Assembly: GCF_000421565.1 (NCBI RefSeq)
Contig: NZ_ATXG01000004.1
Span: 124,001-188,000, forward strand
DNA: 64,000 nucleotides
Direction of reading: 5' to 3'
DNA from: Agromyces subbeticus DSM 16689
GTDB taxonomy: Bacteria; Actinomycetota; Actinomycetes; Actinomycetales; Microbacteriaceae
Each line of letters starts with the position of its first letter. The stretch's first letter is position 1. This document shows positions 17,395-27,100 of this stretch, piece after piece. The notes below the pieces were generated by a model that was given only the letters and a program-made list of their open reading frames with translations, was not told the DNA's origin and ran no database searches. Position numbers and translations under genes: made by a program.

Positions 17395-18369
17395 TCATGC
17401 TGCCGCACTCCGCTCGGCCTGCTTGCGGGCGTACTCGGCGGCGGCTTCGCGCACCCAGGCGCCGTCTTCGTGCGCCTCGCGACGACGGCGCAGGCGCTCG
17501 GCGTTCGCGGGGCCTCGCCCGGCGAGCACCTCGTTGAACTCGGTCCAGTCGATCTCGCTCATGTCGTACTGCCCGGTCTCCTCATCGAACCGCAGCTCGG
17601 GGTCGGGCAGCGTCACGCCGAGCACCTCGGCCTGCGGCACGAGCATGCCGACGAAGCGCTGGCGCAGCTCATCGTTCGAGAAGCGCTTGATGTTCCACGC
17701 CATCGATTGCGCCGAGTTCGGCGACTCGTCGTCGGGTGGCCCGAACATCATGAGCGACGGCCAGTACCAGCGGTTCACGGCGTCTTGCGCCATCTCGCGC
17801 TGCGCCTCGGTGCCCTGCATGAGCTCGAGCAGGATCTCGAAGCCCTGCCGCTGGTGGAACGACTCCTCTTTGCAGATGCGCACCATCGCGCGGCCGTAGG
17901 GGCCGTAGGACGCACGGCACAGCGGCACCTGGTTGCAGATCGCGGCGCCGTCGACGAGCCAGCCGATGGCGCCCATGTCGGCCCAGGTCGGCGTGGGGTA
18001 GTTGAAGATCGAGGAGTACCGGGCGCGGCCCTCGATGAGCTGCAGCATCATCTCTTCGCGCGTGATGCCGAGCGTCTGCGCTGCCGAGTAGAGGTAGAGG
18101 CCGTGGCCCGCCTCGTCTTGCACCTTGGCCATGAGAATGGCCTTGCGCTTCAGGCTCGGCGCGCGCGTGATCCAGTTCGACTCGGGCTGCATGCCGATGA
18201 TCTCGGAGTGCGCGTGCTGCGAGATCTGGCGAATGAGCGTCTTGCGATACGCGTCGGGCATCCAGTCGCGCGGCTCGATGCGCGAGTCCTTGGCGATGAG
18301 GTCGTCGAACTGCACCTCCTCAGGGGAGAGTTCTCGTTCGACCACGCTGAGGTCAGCGGGAGAGGTCAT
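17395..18369 (-). CDS. paaA: phenylacetyl-CoA epoxidase catalytic subunit PaaA
   Basis: This 324-residue di-iron monooxygenase subunit inserts one oxygen atom into phenylacetyl-CoA to give the ring 1,2-epoxide. Ferritin-like helices carry the iron-ligand motifs: Glu in KVQDEAGHG (ExxH) and a second ExxH in [12 protein letters not shown]. Length matches the family. The ATG follows AGGAG at seven bases. It is first in the operon paaABCDE-paaG and divergent from paaI across a 150-base region with a PaaR-type box. Confidence 0.96.
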   Translation of the reverse strand: MTSPADLSVVERELSPEEVQFDDLIAKDSRIEPRDWMPDAYRKTLIRQISQHAHSEIIGMQPESNWITRAPSLKRKAILMAKVQDEAGHGLYLYSAAQTLGITREEMMLQLIEGRARYSSIFNYPTPTWADMGAIGWLVDGAAICNQVPLCRASYGPYGRAMVRICKEESFHQRQGFEILLELMQGTEAQREMAQDAVNRWYWPSLMMFGPPDDESPNSAQSMAWNIKRFSNDELRQRFVGMLVPQAEVLGVTLPDPELRFDEETGQYDMSEIDWTEFNEVLAGRGPANAERLRRRREAHEDGAWVREAAAEYARKQAERSAAA

Positions 18370-18432
18370 CGTCGACTCCTGTGTGTTGTGCGGCTTGCGC
18401 CGGGTCTGCGGGCGCTCGTGGCATCCGACATT

Positions 18433-18454
18433 ACTAACCGATCGTTCAGTTAGT
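18433..18454. promoter_or_regulatory. PaaR-type operator between paaA and paaI
   Basis: Imperfect palindrome ACTAACCG-ATCGTT-CAGTTAGT, followed by an AT-rich TATATA stretch likely to hold promoter elements. It fits the ACTNACCG...CGGTNAGT type known for TetR-family PaaR regulators of actinobacteria and recurs at 36073-36094. Confidence 0.7.
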
Positions 18455-18519
18455 ATATAGTCAAGTCGTGCGCCGCAGCAACGGCGTGCCGATCGCATGA
18501 ACTCGATGAGGAGCTGCAG

Positions 18520-18963
18520 ATGCCGGATGCCCCGACGACGACCTCGACGGCCGATTCGGCGCCGAACCGCGCCATGATGCAGCGAGACGCCGCCTCCGCC
18601 GCCCTCGGCATGGTCGTCGAGCGCGACGAGCCGGGCATCGCGATCGTCTCGATGCGGGTGCGCGACGACATGACCAACGGGTTCCACATCACCCACGGCG
18701 GGCTCGTCTTCACGCTCGCAGACACCGCCTTCGCGATCGCCTGCAACGAAGACGACACCGTCACCGTCGCGGCGGGCGCCGACATCACCTTTCTGAAGTC
18801 GACCGTCGCCGGGCAGACGCTCACCGCGACCGCGGTGCGCCGCACCCGAAGCGGCCGTACCGGACTCTACGACGTCTCGGTCGTCGACGAGGGCGGCGAA
18901 CCCGTCGCCGAGTTCCGCGGCCGCTCGATCTCCACCAATCGCAGCCACCCGTCAGTCGAGTAG
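18520..18963 (+). CDS. paaI: PaaI hotdog-fold acyl-CoA thioesterase
   Basis: This 147-residue hotdog thioesterase has the PaaI pattern [24 protein letters not shown] (catalytic HGG and Asp). It hydrolyses dead-end or surplus hydroxyphenylacetyl-CoA and so frees CoA. GAGGAG precedes the ATG by six bases. The last residues and the TAG stop come from the left arm of palindromic element D (GTC GAG TAG). It is divergent from paaA and probably cotranscribed with paaK. Confidence 0.92.
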   Translation: MPDAPTTTSTADSAPNRAMMQRDAASAALGMVVERDEPGIAIVSMRVRDDMTNGFHITHGGLVFTLADTAFAIACNEDDTVTVAAGADITFLKSTVAGQTLTATAVRRTRSGRTGLYDVSVVDEGGEPVAEFRGRSISTNRSHPSVE

Positions 18964-19025
18964 CGGAGCGTATCGAGACCACTACGAACTCGAGGGTCTC
19001 GATACGCGCTTCGCGCTACTCGACC
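18955..19025. repeat. palindromic element copy D (paaI stop to paaK leader)
   Basis: 71 bp, GTCGAGTAGCGGAGCGTATCG to CGATACGCGCTTCGCGCTAC. It supplies the paaI stop codon and ends 24 bases before the paaK start. Confidence 0.9.
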
Positions 19026-19049
19026 GACGACCGAATCCAGGAGCACCAC

Positions 19050-20393
19050 GTGTCGACGACGACCACCTCCCCCACCGTTTCAGGCCTCTCCCCCGCGGCC
19101 CCTGACGAGCTCGACCCCGAAGAGCGGATGTCGCGCGCCGAGATCGAGGCGCTGCAGCTCGAGCGACTGCAGCAGACCGTGCAGCATGCCTACGAGCACG
19201 TGCCGCTCTACACGAAGAAGTTCGACGAGGCGGGCGTGCATCCCAGCGACATCCGCTCGCTGTCGGATGTCGCGAAGCTGCCCTTCACCACGAAGGCCGA
19301 TCTTCGCGAGACCTACCCGTTCGGCATGTTCGCCGTGCCGATGGAGCAGGTCGCCCGCATCCACGCCTCATCGGGCACCACCGGGCGGCCGACGGTCGTG
19401 GGCTACACGACCGGCGACCTCGATCGCTGGGCGACGCTCGTCGCTCGATCGCTGCGGGCCAGCGGCATCCGCCCCGGCATGAAGGTGCACAACGCCTACG
19501 GCTACGGCCTCTTCACCGGCGGTCTCGGCGCGCACGCGGGCATCGAGAAGCTCGGGGCCACGGTCATCCCGATGTCTGGTGGCCAGACCGCGCGCCAGGT
19601 GCAGCTCATCGTCGACTTCGAGCCCGACGCCATTCTCTGCACGCCGAGCTACCTGCTGACGATCGCCGACTGCATGGTCGAGCAGGGCATCGACCCGCGC
19701 TCGACCAGTCTCAAGGTCGCGGTGCTCGGCGCCGAGCCGTGGACCAATGAGATGCGCCACGAGCTCGAACAGCGCCTCGGCATCGACGCGCTCGACATCT
19801 ACGGGCTCAGCGAGGTCATGGGCCCGGGCGTCGGCAACGAGTGCCTCGAGTCGAAAGACGGGCCGCACATCTGGGAAGACCACTTCCTGCCCGAGATCAT
19901 CGACGGCGAGACCGGCGCGCAGTTGGCCGACGGCGAGATGGGCGAACTCGTCTTCACCTCGCTCACGAAAGAGGCGTTCCCCGTCATCCGCTACCGCACG
20001 CGCGACCTCACGCGGCTGCTGCCGGGCACCGCGCGACCCGGCATGCGGCGCATCGAGAAGATCACGGGTCGCAACGACGACATGATCATCCTGCGCGGGG
20101 TGAACCTCTTCCCGACGCAGATCGAGGAGATCGTGCTCGGCATCGAACAGCTCACGCCGCACTTCATCCTCGAGCTCCGCCGCACCGGCACGATGGACGA
20201 CCTGACCGTGCGCATCGAGCGGCACCCCGATCTCGACGTCGAGGTCTGCCAGGCCGCCACGGTCGTGCTCGCCAAGCGCATCAAGGAGGGCATCGGGTCA
20301 TCCGTCGCCGTGCAGCTCGAAGAGCCGGGCGCGCTGCCCCGCAGCGAGGGCAAGTACCAGCGCGTCTACGACCTGCGTTCGTCGGCGCGTTGA
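19050..20393 (+). CDS. paaK: phenylacetate-CoA ligase
   Basis: This 447-residue AMP-forming ligase activates phenylacetate to phenylacetyl-CoA, the first step. It has the P-loop-like HASSGTTGRPTVVGYT, the second motif YGLSEVMGPGVGNEC and the hinge region RYRTRDLTRLLPGTARPG, typical of PaaK. GTG start with CAGGAG five to six bases upstream. It follows paaI and element D, and a strong hairpin lies 14 bases after its stop. Confidence 0.95.
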   Translation: MSTTTTSPTVSGLSPAAPDELDPEERMSRAEIEALQLERLQQTVQHAYEHVPLYTKKFDEAGVHPSDIRSLSDVAKLPFTTKADLRETYPFGMFAVPMEQVARIHASSGTTGRPTVVGYTTGDLDRWATLVARSLRASGIRPGMKVHNAYGYGLFTGGLGAHAGIEKLGATVIPMSGGQTARQVQLIVDFEPDAILCTPSYLLTIADCMVEQGIDPRSTSLKVAVLGAEPWTNEMRHELEQRLGIDALDIYGLSEVMGPGVGNECLESKDGPHIWEDHFLPEIIDGETGAQLADGEMGELVFTSLTKEAFPVIRYRTRDLTRLLPGTARPGMRRIEKITGRNDDMIILRGVNLFPTQIEEIVLGIEQLTPHFILELRRTGTMDDLTVRIERHPDLDVEVCQAATVVLAKRIKEGIGSSVAVQLEEPGALPRSEGKYQRVYDLRSSAR

Positions 20394-20407
20394 GCGGAAC
20401 GCCGAGA

Positions 20408-20454
20408 TGACGCGAATCGACGCACCATGGCGTGCGGAACGTCGATTCGCGTCA
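20408..20454 (+). terminator. 15-bp perfect hairpin after paaK
   Basis: TGACGCGAATCGACG (20408-20422) pairs with CGTCGATTCGCGTCA (20440-20454), with a 17-base loop. There is no T-run. It is a probable terminator or attenuator separating paaK from the regulator gene. Confidence 0.7.
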
Positions 20455-20485
20455 CTTCGCGGCTGCGCAGGTCGAGGATGCGAAG

Positions 20486-21124
20486 ATGAGGGCGATGTCT
20501 GACAACGGATCACTTCGACGAGGCCGCCCCGGCTACGACCAGCAGGGCATTCTCGAGGTCGCCGTCGCCGCCTTCAACCAGTATGGCTACGACGCGACCT
20601 CCATGGGCGTGCTCGCCGACCGCCTGGGGCTGTCGAAGTCGGCGATCTACCACCACTTCGCCTCGAAAGACGAGATCCTCGAACGCGCCCTCGACGATGC
20701 GCTGAGCGCCCTCGAGGGCGTGCTGAACGAAGCGGATGCCGCGGGCGGCCGCGCCGCCGACCGGGTCGACCAGGTGCTGCGCGGCGCCGTGCACGTGCTC
20801 GTCTCGAAGCTCGCGAACGTCACCCTGCTGTTGCGCGTGCGCGGCAACACCGAGGTCGAGCGCCGCGCCCTCGCCCGCCGCCGCGCGTTCGACAAGGCCG
20901 TCACCGCCCTCGTCGAAGAGGCGCAGGCCGAGGGCACCCTGCGCTCCGACATCGATGCGAGCGTCGTCTCGCGCCTGCTGTTCGGCATGATCAACTCGAT
21001 CGTCGAGTGGTATCGCCCCGGCGGTCGCGAAGACGCCGACAAGCTCGCCGACGACGTCATCGCGGTCGCGCTCGACGGGCTGCGCATGCCCACGGCGAAC
21101 CGCGTCGAGGAATTGCTCGGCTGA
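20486..21124 (+). CDS. TetR-family regulator, probable PaaR
   Basis: This 212-residue protein has an N-terminal TetR helix-turn-helix (GILEVAVAAFNQYGYDATSMGVLADRLGLSKSAIYHHFASKDEIL) and a helical C-terminal ligand domain. The ATG at 20486 has GAGGA seven bases upstream; ATG 20495 is the alternative. It sits next to paaK, with PaaR-type boxes in both paa clusters. Known PaaR proteins repress paa genes until phenylacetyl-CoA binds, so this is the natural candidate; the assignment rests on context and the boxes. Confidence 0.82.
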   Translation: MRAMSDNGSLRRGRPGYDQQGILEVAVAAFNQYGYDATSMGVLADRLGLSKSAIYHHFASKDEILERALDDALSALEGVLNEADAAGGRAADRVDQVLRGAVHVLVSKLANVTLLLRVRGNTEVERRALARRRAFDKAVTALVEEAQAEGTLRSDIDASVVSRLLFGMINSIVEWYRPGGREDADKLADDVIAVALDGLRMPTANRVEELLG

Positions 21125-21174
21125 ACTCGGCGCCGCGGCGATGACGAAGCGGCCCGCGATGAAGGGGGAACGGC

Positions 21175-21552
21175 ATGATCGAACCGCTCGTAGACCTGCC
21201 CGACGGCGTGATCGGCTTTCGAGCAATCGGCACGATCGACGCGGCCGACTACCGCGACGTGCTCGTTCCCGCGATCGACGCCGTGCTCGCCGAGCATGAG
21301 CACGTGAATGTCGTTGCCGTGCTGGGCGACGACTTCGACCACCTCTCGGTCGGCGCCATGTGGCAGGACGCGAAGCTCGTCGGCCTGCCGCTCTCGAGCT
21401 GGGGCCGTGCGGCGATCGTGACCGACCACGACGTGCTCGCCGGCGTCGCGACGGCCTTCGGCGGGCTCGTGCCGGGCGGCTTCCGGGTGTTCCCGCTCGA
21501 CCAGGAGCGCGCGGCGATCAACTGGGCAGCGGAGTACCCGCCGGCCGAATAG
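21175..21552 (+). CDS. STAS/SpoIIAA-like protein
   Basis: This 125-residue single-domain protein resembles the SpoIIAA-like STAS family: an N-terminal strand-turn (GVIGFRAIGTIDAADYRDVLVPAID), then DDFDHLSVGAMWQDAKL and a C-terminal helix. These proteins often bind nucleotides or small ligands, but no role is established here. AAGGGGGAA precedes the ATG. It stands alone between the TetR gene and a convergent ABC operon. Confidence 0.75.
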   Translation: MIEPLVDLPDGVIGFRAIGTIDAADYRDVLVPAIDAVLAEHEHVNVVAVLGDDFDHLSVGAMWQDAKLVGLPLSSWGRAAIVTDHDVLAGVATAFGGLVPGGFRVFPLDQERAAINWAAEYPPAE

Positions 21553-21583
21553 GGCCGACAGCGACCGAGCTCGAGGACCGAGC

Positions 21584-22348
21584 TCAACGATCGAGCTGCA
21601 GGCGCGACCAGGCCAGCGCGCAGAGCGCACCGAACACGAGTGGCACGCTCGGCACGATGGCGAGGCTCGCCGCCGGCACGGCGCCGGGGTCGATCGCCCA
21701 GAGCGCCGGCGCCACGACTGGCACCCACGCGCCGACGCCGATCACCGCCATCACCTGGGCCAGCACCAGCAGCACCACCGTCGCCGCGATGCCGGGGAGC
21801 AGCCCCCTGCCGAGGGTGGCGACCCACGCTGCGGGAACCGCGATGAGCGCGGTGAGCACGACGAGCACCGGAATGCGCACGAGCTCGACGGTGCCGGCCG
21901 CATCGGTCGCGCCGTAGCCGAACGCCAGCCCGAGCACTGCGACGATGGTGGTCAGCAGCACCGCGACGCCGACGGCCCACGCGAGGAAGACCGTGAGCTT
22001 CGCGAGCGCGATGGTCGAGCGACGAACCGGCAGCGCGAAGAGGCCGCCGACCGTGCCGTCGGCGAACTCGCGGCCGAACAGCCAACTGAGCGCCACACCG
22101 AATGCGAGCAACCCGCCGGCGGACGTGATCTGCGCGACCACTCCGACGAGCCCTGCCCAGCCGCCCGCTCGGGCGAGCGGCCCGAGCTTGGCGAGCAATT
22201 GCTCGTCGCCGGATGCCACTCCGAACAGCATGCCGCTCGCGAGCGCGGCGACACCGGCCACGAGGATCACCGTGATCGAGAGCATCACTCGCGACGCGCG
22301 CGCCTTGCCCGCCTCGACCGCCACCGCCGTGCCGAAGAGCGCGCTCAT
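21584..22348 (-). CDS. ABC-2-type permease
   Basis: This 254-residue membrane protein has six predicted segments and the pattern of an ABC-2 exporter permease (GREFADGTVGGLFALPVRRSTIALAKL is the typical cytoplasmic segment after helix 2). It starts by an ATGA overlap with its ATPase gene. Third gene of the TetR-ATPase-permease operon. The substrate is unknown; such sets often confer resistance to peptides or drugs. Confidence 0.85.
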   Translation of the reverse strand: MSALFGTAVAVEAGKARASRVMLSITVILVAGVAALASGMLFGVASGDEQLLAKLGPLARAGGWAGLVGVVAQITSAGGLLAFGVALSWLFGREFADGTVGGLFALPVRRSTIALAKLTVFLAWAVGVAVLLTTIVAVLGLAFGYGATDAAGTVELVRIPVLVVLTALIAVPAAWVATLGRGLLPGIAATVVLLVLAQVMAVIGVGAWVPVVAPALWAIDPGAVPAASLAIVPSVPLVFGALCALAWSRLQLDR

Positions 22349-23103
22349 GCGGCATCCCGCTCGCGGTCGTCGGCGTGCAGCATCGTGAAGAACGCCCGCT
22401 CGAGGTCGATGCCGGCCGGGTCGAGCGCCCCCACCACACGGCCTGCGTTGATGACGGTGATGCGGTCGGCGATGCGCGCGACCTCGTCGAGGTGGTGACT
22501 CGAGACGAGGATGCCAGCGCCCGCCCCGGCGCGACGGAGCAGCGACTCGCGCAGCAGGATCACCCCCGACGGGTCGAGCGCATTCGTCGGCTCGTCGAGC
22601 ATGATGAGCGTCGGATCGTGCTGCAGCGCCGCGGCGAGGCCGATGCGCTGACGATTGCCGAGCGAGAGCCGACTCGCCCGCACGCTCGCATACCGGGCGA
22701 GGTCGAACTCGGCGATCGCCCGGTCGACGAGGTCGCCGGCAGCGCGGCGGTCGATGCCGTGCAGGCGGGCGGCGACGATGAGGTTCGACCTCCCATCGAG
22801 CTCGGCGTAGGCGAGCGGATGCTCCACCAGCTGCCCGACGCGAGCCCACAGCGACGCCGGGGCATCCGCGATCTCGACGCCGTCGATGCGCACAGTGCCC
22901 GATTGCGGGCGGAGCATGCCGAGCGCGAGGCGCATGAGCGTCGTCTTGCCGGCGCCGTTGAGGCCGACGATCGCATGGATCTCGCCCGGCGCGACGGCGA
23001 GGTCGACGTCGTGCACGCCGGCCCCGCCGGGGAACTCGCGAACGAGTCGTCGCGCATCCAGCCGCGGTGCGACCGGAGCGACCGACGCGGCCGACGCCGT
23101 CAT
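22345..23103 (-). CDS. ABC transporter ATP-binding protein
   Basis: This 252-residue CcmA-type ATPase has Walker A GLNGAGKTT, a signature-like SLGNRQRIGLAAAL (GN in place of the usual GG/GM), Walker B LIMLDEPTNALDPSG and a His switch in SSHHLDE. It overlaps the upstream TetR gene and the downstream permease by ATGA each, so one mRNA carries all three. Confidence 0.9.
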   Translation of the reverse strand: MTASAASVAPVAPRLDARRLVREFPGGAGVHDVDLAVAPGEIHAIVGLNGAGKTTLMRLALGMLRPQSGTVRIDGVEIADAPASLWARVGQLVEHPLAYAELDGRSNLIVAARLHGIDRRAAGDLVDRAIAEFDLARYASVRASRLSLGNRQRIGLAAALQHDPTLIMLDEPTNALDPSGVILLRESLLRRAGAGAGILVSSHHLDEVARIADRITVINAGRVVGALDPAGIDLERAFFTMLHADDRERDAA

Positions 23104-23681
23104 CGCCGAACCACGATCACGTCGAGGGCGTCTTCGATCGCGTCGGCGAGCGAGGCGTCTTCACCCTCGGCCCACGAGTACAGCCCCGCGACGAGGGCGG
23201 CGAGCACGGATGCCGCGGCCACCCGTGCCACCCCGGGCGTCGCGCCGTCGGCCACCAGTTGCTCGACGATCGCTCGTTCGGTGTTGCCCGTCGACCGCCA
23301 CATCGCGCCGCGCAGCGCCGGCGTCTGGGCGATGATGCGCACCCGCCGCCGGATCATGGGCGCCTCGGGCTCGGGCAGCGCACGCCAGGCGGCGCGCACT
23401 CCGCTCGCGGCCCGAAGGAACGGTGGATCAGCGCGCGGCTGCCCCGCAATGGCGACGATGAGCACCGGGTCGTAGGGGTCGTCGAGCAGCAGGTGCTCCT
23501 TCGCAGCGAAGTAGCGGAAGAAGGTCATCTCGGTGACACCGGCCGCCCGCGCGATCTGGCCGACCGTGGTCGCGTCGTACCCCTGCCGTTCGAACAGTTC
23601 GAGCCCGGCATCGGCGAGCGCTGCGAGCGTGCGCTGTCGCTTCGTGGTGCGCTCAGGGTCGAGGCGCGGCGTGTCGGTCAC
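23100..23681 (-). CDS. TetR-family regulator of the adjacent ABC transporter
   Basis: This 193-residue protein has a TetR helix-turn-helix, ALADAGLELFERQGYDATTVGQIARAAGVTEMTFFRYF, and a variable ligand domain. The GTG at 23681 lies only five bases from a perfect 25-base palindrome and has no ribosome-binding site, which suggests a leaderless, autoregulated transcript. It heads the operon with the ATPase and permease. Confidence 0.88.
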   Translation of the reverse strand: MTDTPRLDPERTTKRQRTLAALADAGLELFERQGYDATTVGQIARAAGVTEMTFFRYFAAKEHLLLDDPYDPVLIVAIAGQPRADPPFLRAASGVRAAWRALPEPEAPMIRRRVRIIAQTPALRGAMWRSTGNTERAIVEQLVADGATPGVARVAAASVLAALVAGLYSWAEGEDASLADAIEDALDVIVVRR

Positions 23682-23685
23682 GTCT

Positions 23686-23710
23686 CTAAATGTTAGTCAC
23701 TAACATTTAG
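23686..23710. promoter_or_regulatory. perfect 25-base palindromic TetR operator
   Basis: CTAAATGTTAGT, a central C, then ACTAACATTTAG: twelve perfectly paired bases per side. It stands out as AT-rich in this GC-rich DNA, immediately upstream of the TetR start. Confidence 0.8.
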
Positions 23711-23735
23711 CGCCGCAACCTCCATCGATCGTTCG

Positions 23736-23945
23736 TCACGCCGTCGCGCAGCAGGCGGCATCGACCGGGTCGACGACCTGGTGACGGGTGCCCCAGCGCG
23801 CGGTCGCCCGCCGGGGCCGTCTGGTCGTAGCCGCCGCCGACTCCAACCGGCGCTCGGTGGCGACCCTGCGGCGCTCGAGTGCGGTGGCGAGTCGTTCGTC
23901 GTTCGCAGCGACGAGGTGGGGAAAGCTGGATTCTGCGATGTACAT
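23736..23945 (-). CDS. small basic protein of unknown function
   Basis: This 69-residue protein, MYIAESSFPHLVAANDERLA followed by an Arg-rich middle and CC near the end, has a good AGGAG five bases before its ATG. No recognised domain. The helical N-terminal half with regularly spaced Arg could bind nucleic acid, but this is not shown. It lies upstream of the TetR operator in the same direction. Confidence 0.55.
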   Translation of the reverse strand: MYIAESSFPHLVAANDERLATALERRRVATERRLESAAATTRRPRRATARWGTRHQVVDPVDAACCATA

Positions 23946-24097
23946 GTCGACTCCTGTGTTGATATGACTCGAGATTCCTCCCTAAGGCGGGCACGCGACA
24001 TCCGCAGATCGCCCTATTCTTCGACGCGGAGCTCATCGGCCCTCTGAGGTGGGGAATGAGCGGATGCCCCGGCCGTCTGAGCCACTGGCGACATGAA

Positions 24098-24138
24098 GAA
24101 GGCCGGGCCGCGCTTCGGGGATGCGCGACCCGGCCTTC
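24098..24138 (-). terminator. terminator of the LAxTG surface protein gene
   Basis: GAAGGCCGGG (24098-24107) pairs with CCCGGCCTTC (24129-24138), with a secondary CGCG pairing in the loop. It begins 13 bases after the stop codon of the minus-strand gene. Confidence 0.8.
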
Positions 24139-24150
24139 AGTCTTCGACCG

Positions 24151-27100
24151 CTACGCGCGGCGGCGGCGAACCGCGGCCATGAGCAGCAGTGCGGCACCGA
24201 GCACGAGCGCGAGCGCCCCGCCCGCCACCGCGGGCATGAGCCCCTCGACGCCCGTCGAGGCTAGGCCCGGGGCGGGATACCGCTCGAGGGTGTTCGTCAG
24301 CGTGACCGCGCCGACGGTGCCATCGCCGATCACGACGACGTCATCGCTGAACACGGCGCCGGCCCAACTGGCGCCGTCGACCGCGGCGGGGGCGAGCTCG
24401 GTGAGGGTCACCACCGCACCGAACGGAATCGCCTCGCTCGTCATGGCAGCGCCGTCGGCCGACAGCGTGAGGAGGCCGGCACCGCCAGAGAAGCCGTTGC
24501 CGGCCGGGTACTCGTAGCGCACGGTGAAGGTCGCATCGCTCGGCAGCATCGAAGCGCCCGAGCCGTCGACCGCCTTGCGCACCGAGAGGAATCCGTCGTT
24601 CAGGTGCAGGGTGTTCACGGCGAGCACGTCGGCCTGCTGGCCGTTGCCGATGACGAAGGTGTTCGATTCGCTGAACTCCACCGCATCCCAGGTGCCGCCG
24701 ACGACGGCTTCCGGCGTCACCTCGCGCACGGTGACGACGGCCCCTGCGGGGATGTCGTCGACCGTCACGGTCGTGCCGTCGGCCGGCACCGCGACCTCGG
24801 TCGGCTCGAGCGCGTCGAAGCTCGGGCCGGCGGGGTACTCGTAGGTGAACGTGTACTCACGGTCGGCCCCGACGAGGTACGCGCCGCTGCCCTCCACCTG
24901 CTTCTGCAGGCTGAACGCCCCGACGTCACGGGTGATCGTGTTGGTGAGGACGACGTCGACCGTCGTGCCGTCGCCGATCGTCACTGTGTCGGTGGAGAAC
25001 TCAGGTGTCTCTCCCCAGGTTGCGCCGAGCACGGGCTGCGGAGCGAGTTCCGCGAGCTGCAGCACGGCGCCGTAGGGCAGCGGGCCGCTCGTGGCCGTCG
25101 ATCCGTCGGCGCCCACGACGAGTTCGCCCTCACCGGCCGCGAAGCCGATGCCGGCCTCGTAGCTGTAGTGGATGGTGAACGCGTCGGTGGCCGGCACGAG
25201 CATCGCGCCGGTGCCCTCGAGCGCCTTGCGCGCCGAGAAGTAGCCCGCGTTCAGCGTGAGCTCGTTGTCGAGGTCGATCGTGAGGCGGTTGCCCGCGACG
25301 ACGGTGAACGTCTTCTGGCTGAACACGGGTTCTGCCCACGTGCCGCCTTCCACTCGCTCGAGCACCTCTTCGAGCGTGACCGTTGCACCGGCGGGCAGGT
25401 GCTCGACGACGGCCGGCGCACCGCCAGCAGTGACCTCGACCACGCCGTTGCCGGCTTCGTAGACGCCGCGCTCGGGGTCGGCCGGGTACGACCACTCGAC
25501 CGTGAAGGTCGGGTCGTCGACGAGTCCGGCGGCGTTGCCGTCGAGGCGCTTGACGATCTCGAAGTCGCCGAAGTCGCGTGCGAGCGTGTTCGTCACGGTG
25601 ACGTCGACGTCGGGGCTCGAGGCGTCGACGACGATTCGGGCGGGCTCGATCACCGGTGCCTGCCAGCTCGCACCGGGCACGGCGGTCGGCGTGCTCTCGA
25701 TGAAGTCGACGACCGCCCCGATGGGAAGATTCGGAATCTCGATGCGCTCGCCGTCGAGCGGTAGCTCGACCGAGCCACCGCCCTGCGGGATGCCCTTCCC
25801 CGCGTCAGCGGCCCAACGGTAGTTCAGGGTGAAGGTCGTGTCATCGGGGATACGCATGCCGTCGTCGTTCACCACGGTCTTGTGGGCCGAGAGCGAGCCC
25901 TTCTGCAGGGTCGCGCGGTTCTGCAGCCGGATCTGCGTGACGGCGCCGAGGTTGCCTTCGGCCGACGAGAAGGTGAGCTCGAGTCGCTCGCTCTCGGTGC
26001 CGTCGGGCAGCACGAAGACCGGGTCGGCCCACGTGACGTTCGACGGTTCGACGGGCGTGATCTCGTCGAGCGTGATGGTGGTGCCCTTGAAGAGCTCATC
26101 GCTGAGGAACGACTCGCCGGCGCGTAGCGGGATGGTGCGCTGCTCGGTCACGGTTCCGTCGAGCGTCGCCGTGTAGTTCACCGTGAACTGGGGCGTGAGC
26201 GACGTGTCGCCCGCGAGCTCCTTCGTCAGCTGGAACCTGCCGAAGTTGCGCCCGACCACGGTGCCCGAGCCCGACACGCGGGTCGCCGTGCCGGTCGTGG
26301 TGCCGGGCTCGACGCCCTCGACGCTGTACTTCGCCGTGTTCTGGTAGGTCTTGGCCTTGCCCTCGTCGAGCACCTTCACGGTCCACACGACCTCGTACAT
26401 CGAGCCGGTGATGCCCTGCTGGCCTTCGGGGGCTCGGGTGCCGAGTCCGCGCACCGAGGTGAAGTCGACGCGAAGGCCATCGGCCGAGACGTTGACCTCC
26501 GATGCCGGCTTCGCTGCGAAGACGGGGTTCTGCCGGCCGAGTGAGTCGTAGGCGAGTGAACGGGCCTCGTACACGACGGGGGCGCCGACGAGTTCGAAGG
26601 CGCCGAGGTCGAGCTGGTCTTCCACCACGATGTCGCGGCCCGCGGGGATGCCGTCGGCTCCGCCGGGCACGCCCACCCACCACGTGATGGTGTCTTCGAG
26701 GTTGCGATACGAACCGCTCTTCGACGCGCCCCAGCCGCCGAACTCGCAGTTCTCGAAGCAGCGGCTCGGGTTCGGGCCGACGGTGACGGTGTCGCTGACG
26801 TCGCCGAACTCGAAGACCCGCTCTTCGGTCTCGAGGTTCTCGAGCCACACGTTTACCCGGAAGGTGAATTCGCCTTGCATGTCGAACTCGTGCCCGTCGA
26901 TGTAGGCGGGGTCGACCGTGCAGGTGATGTTCGAGCTCGAGACGACGCACTCGCCCGCGGCCTCGCCGTCTGGGTCGATCATGGCGAAACGGTCTTCATG
27001 GCCGCTGAGCCCGTCGGGCAGGTCGACGGTCACGCTCACCGGGTTCGCGGCCTCGCCCGGCACGCTCCACTTGACGGTGATCTCCTGTTGGCTGCCGTCG

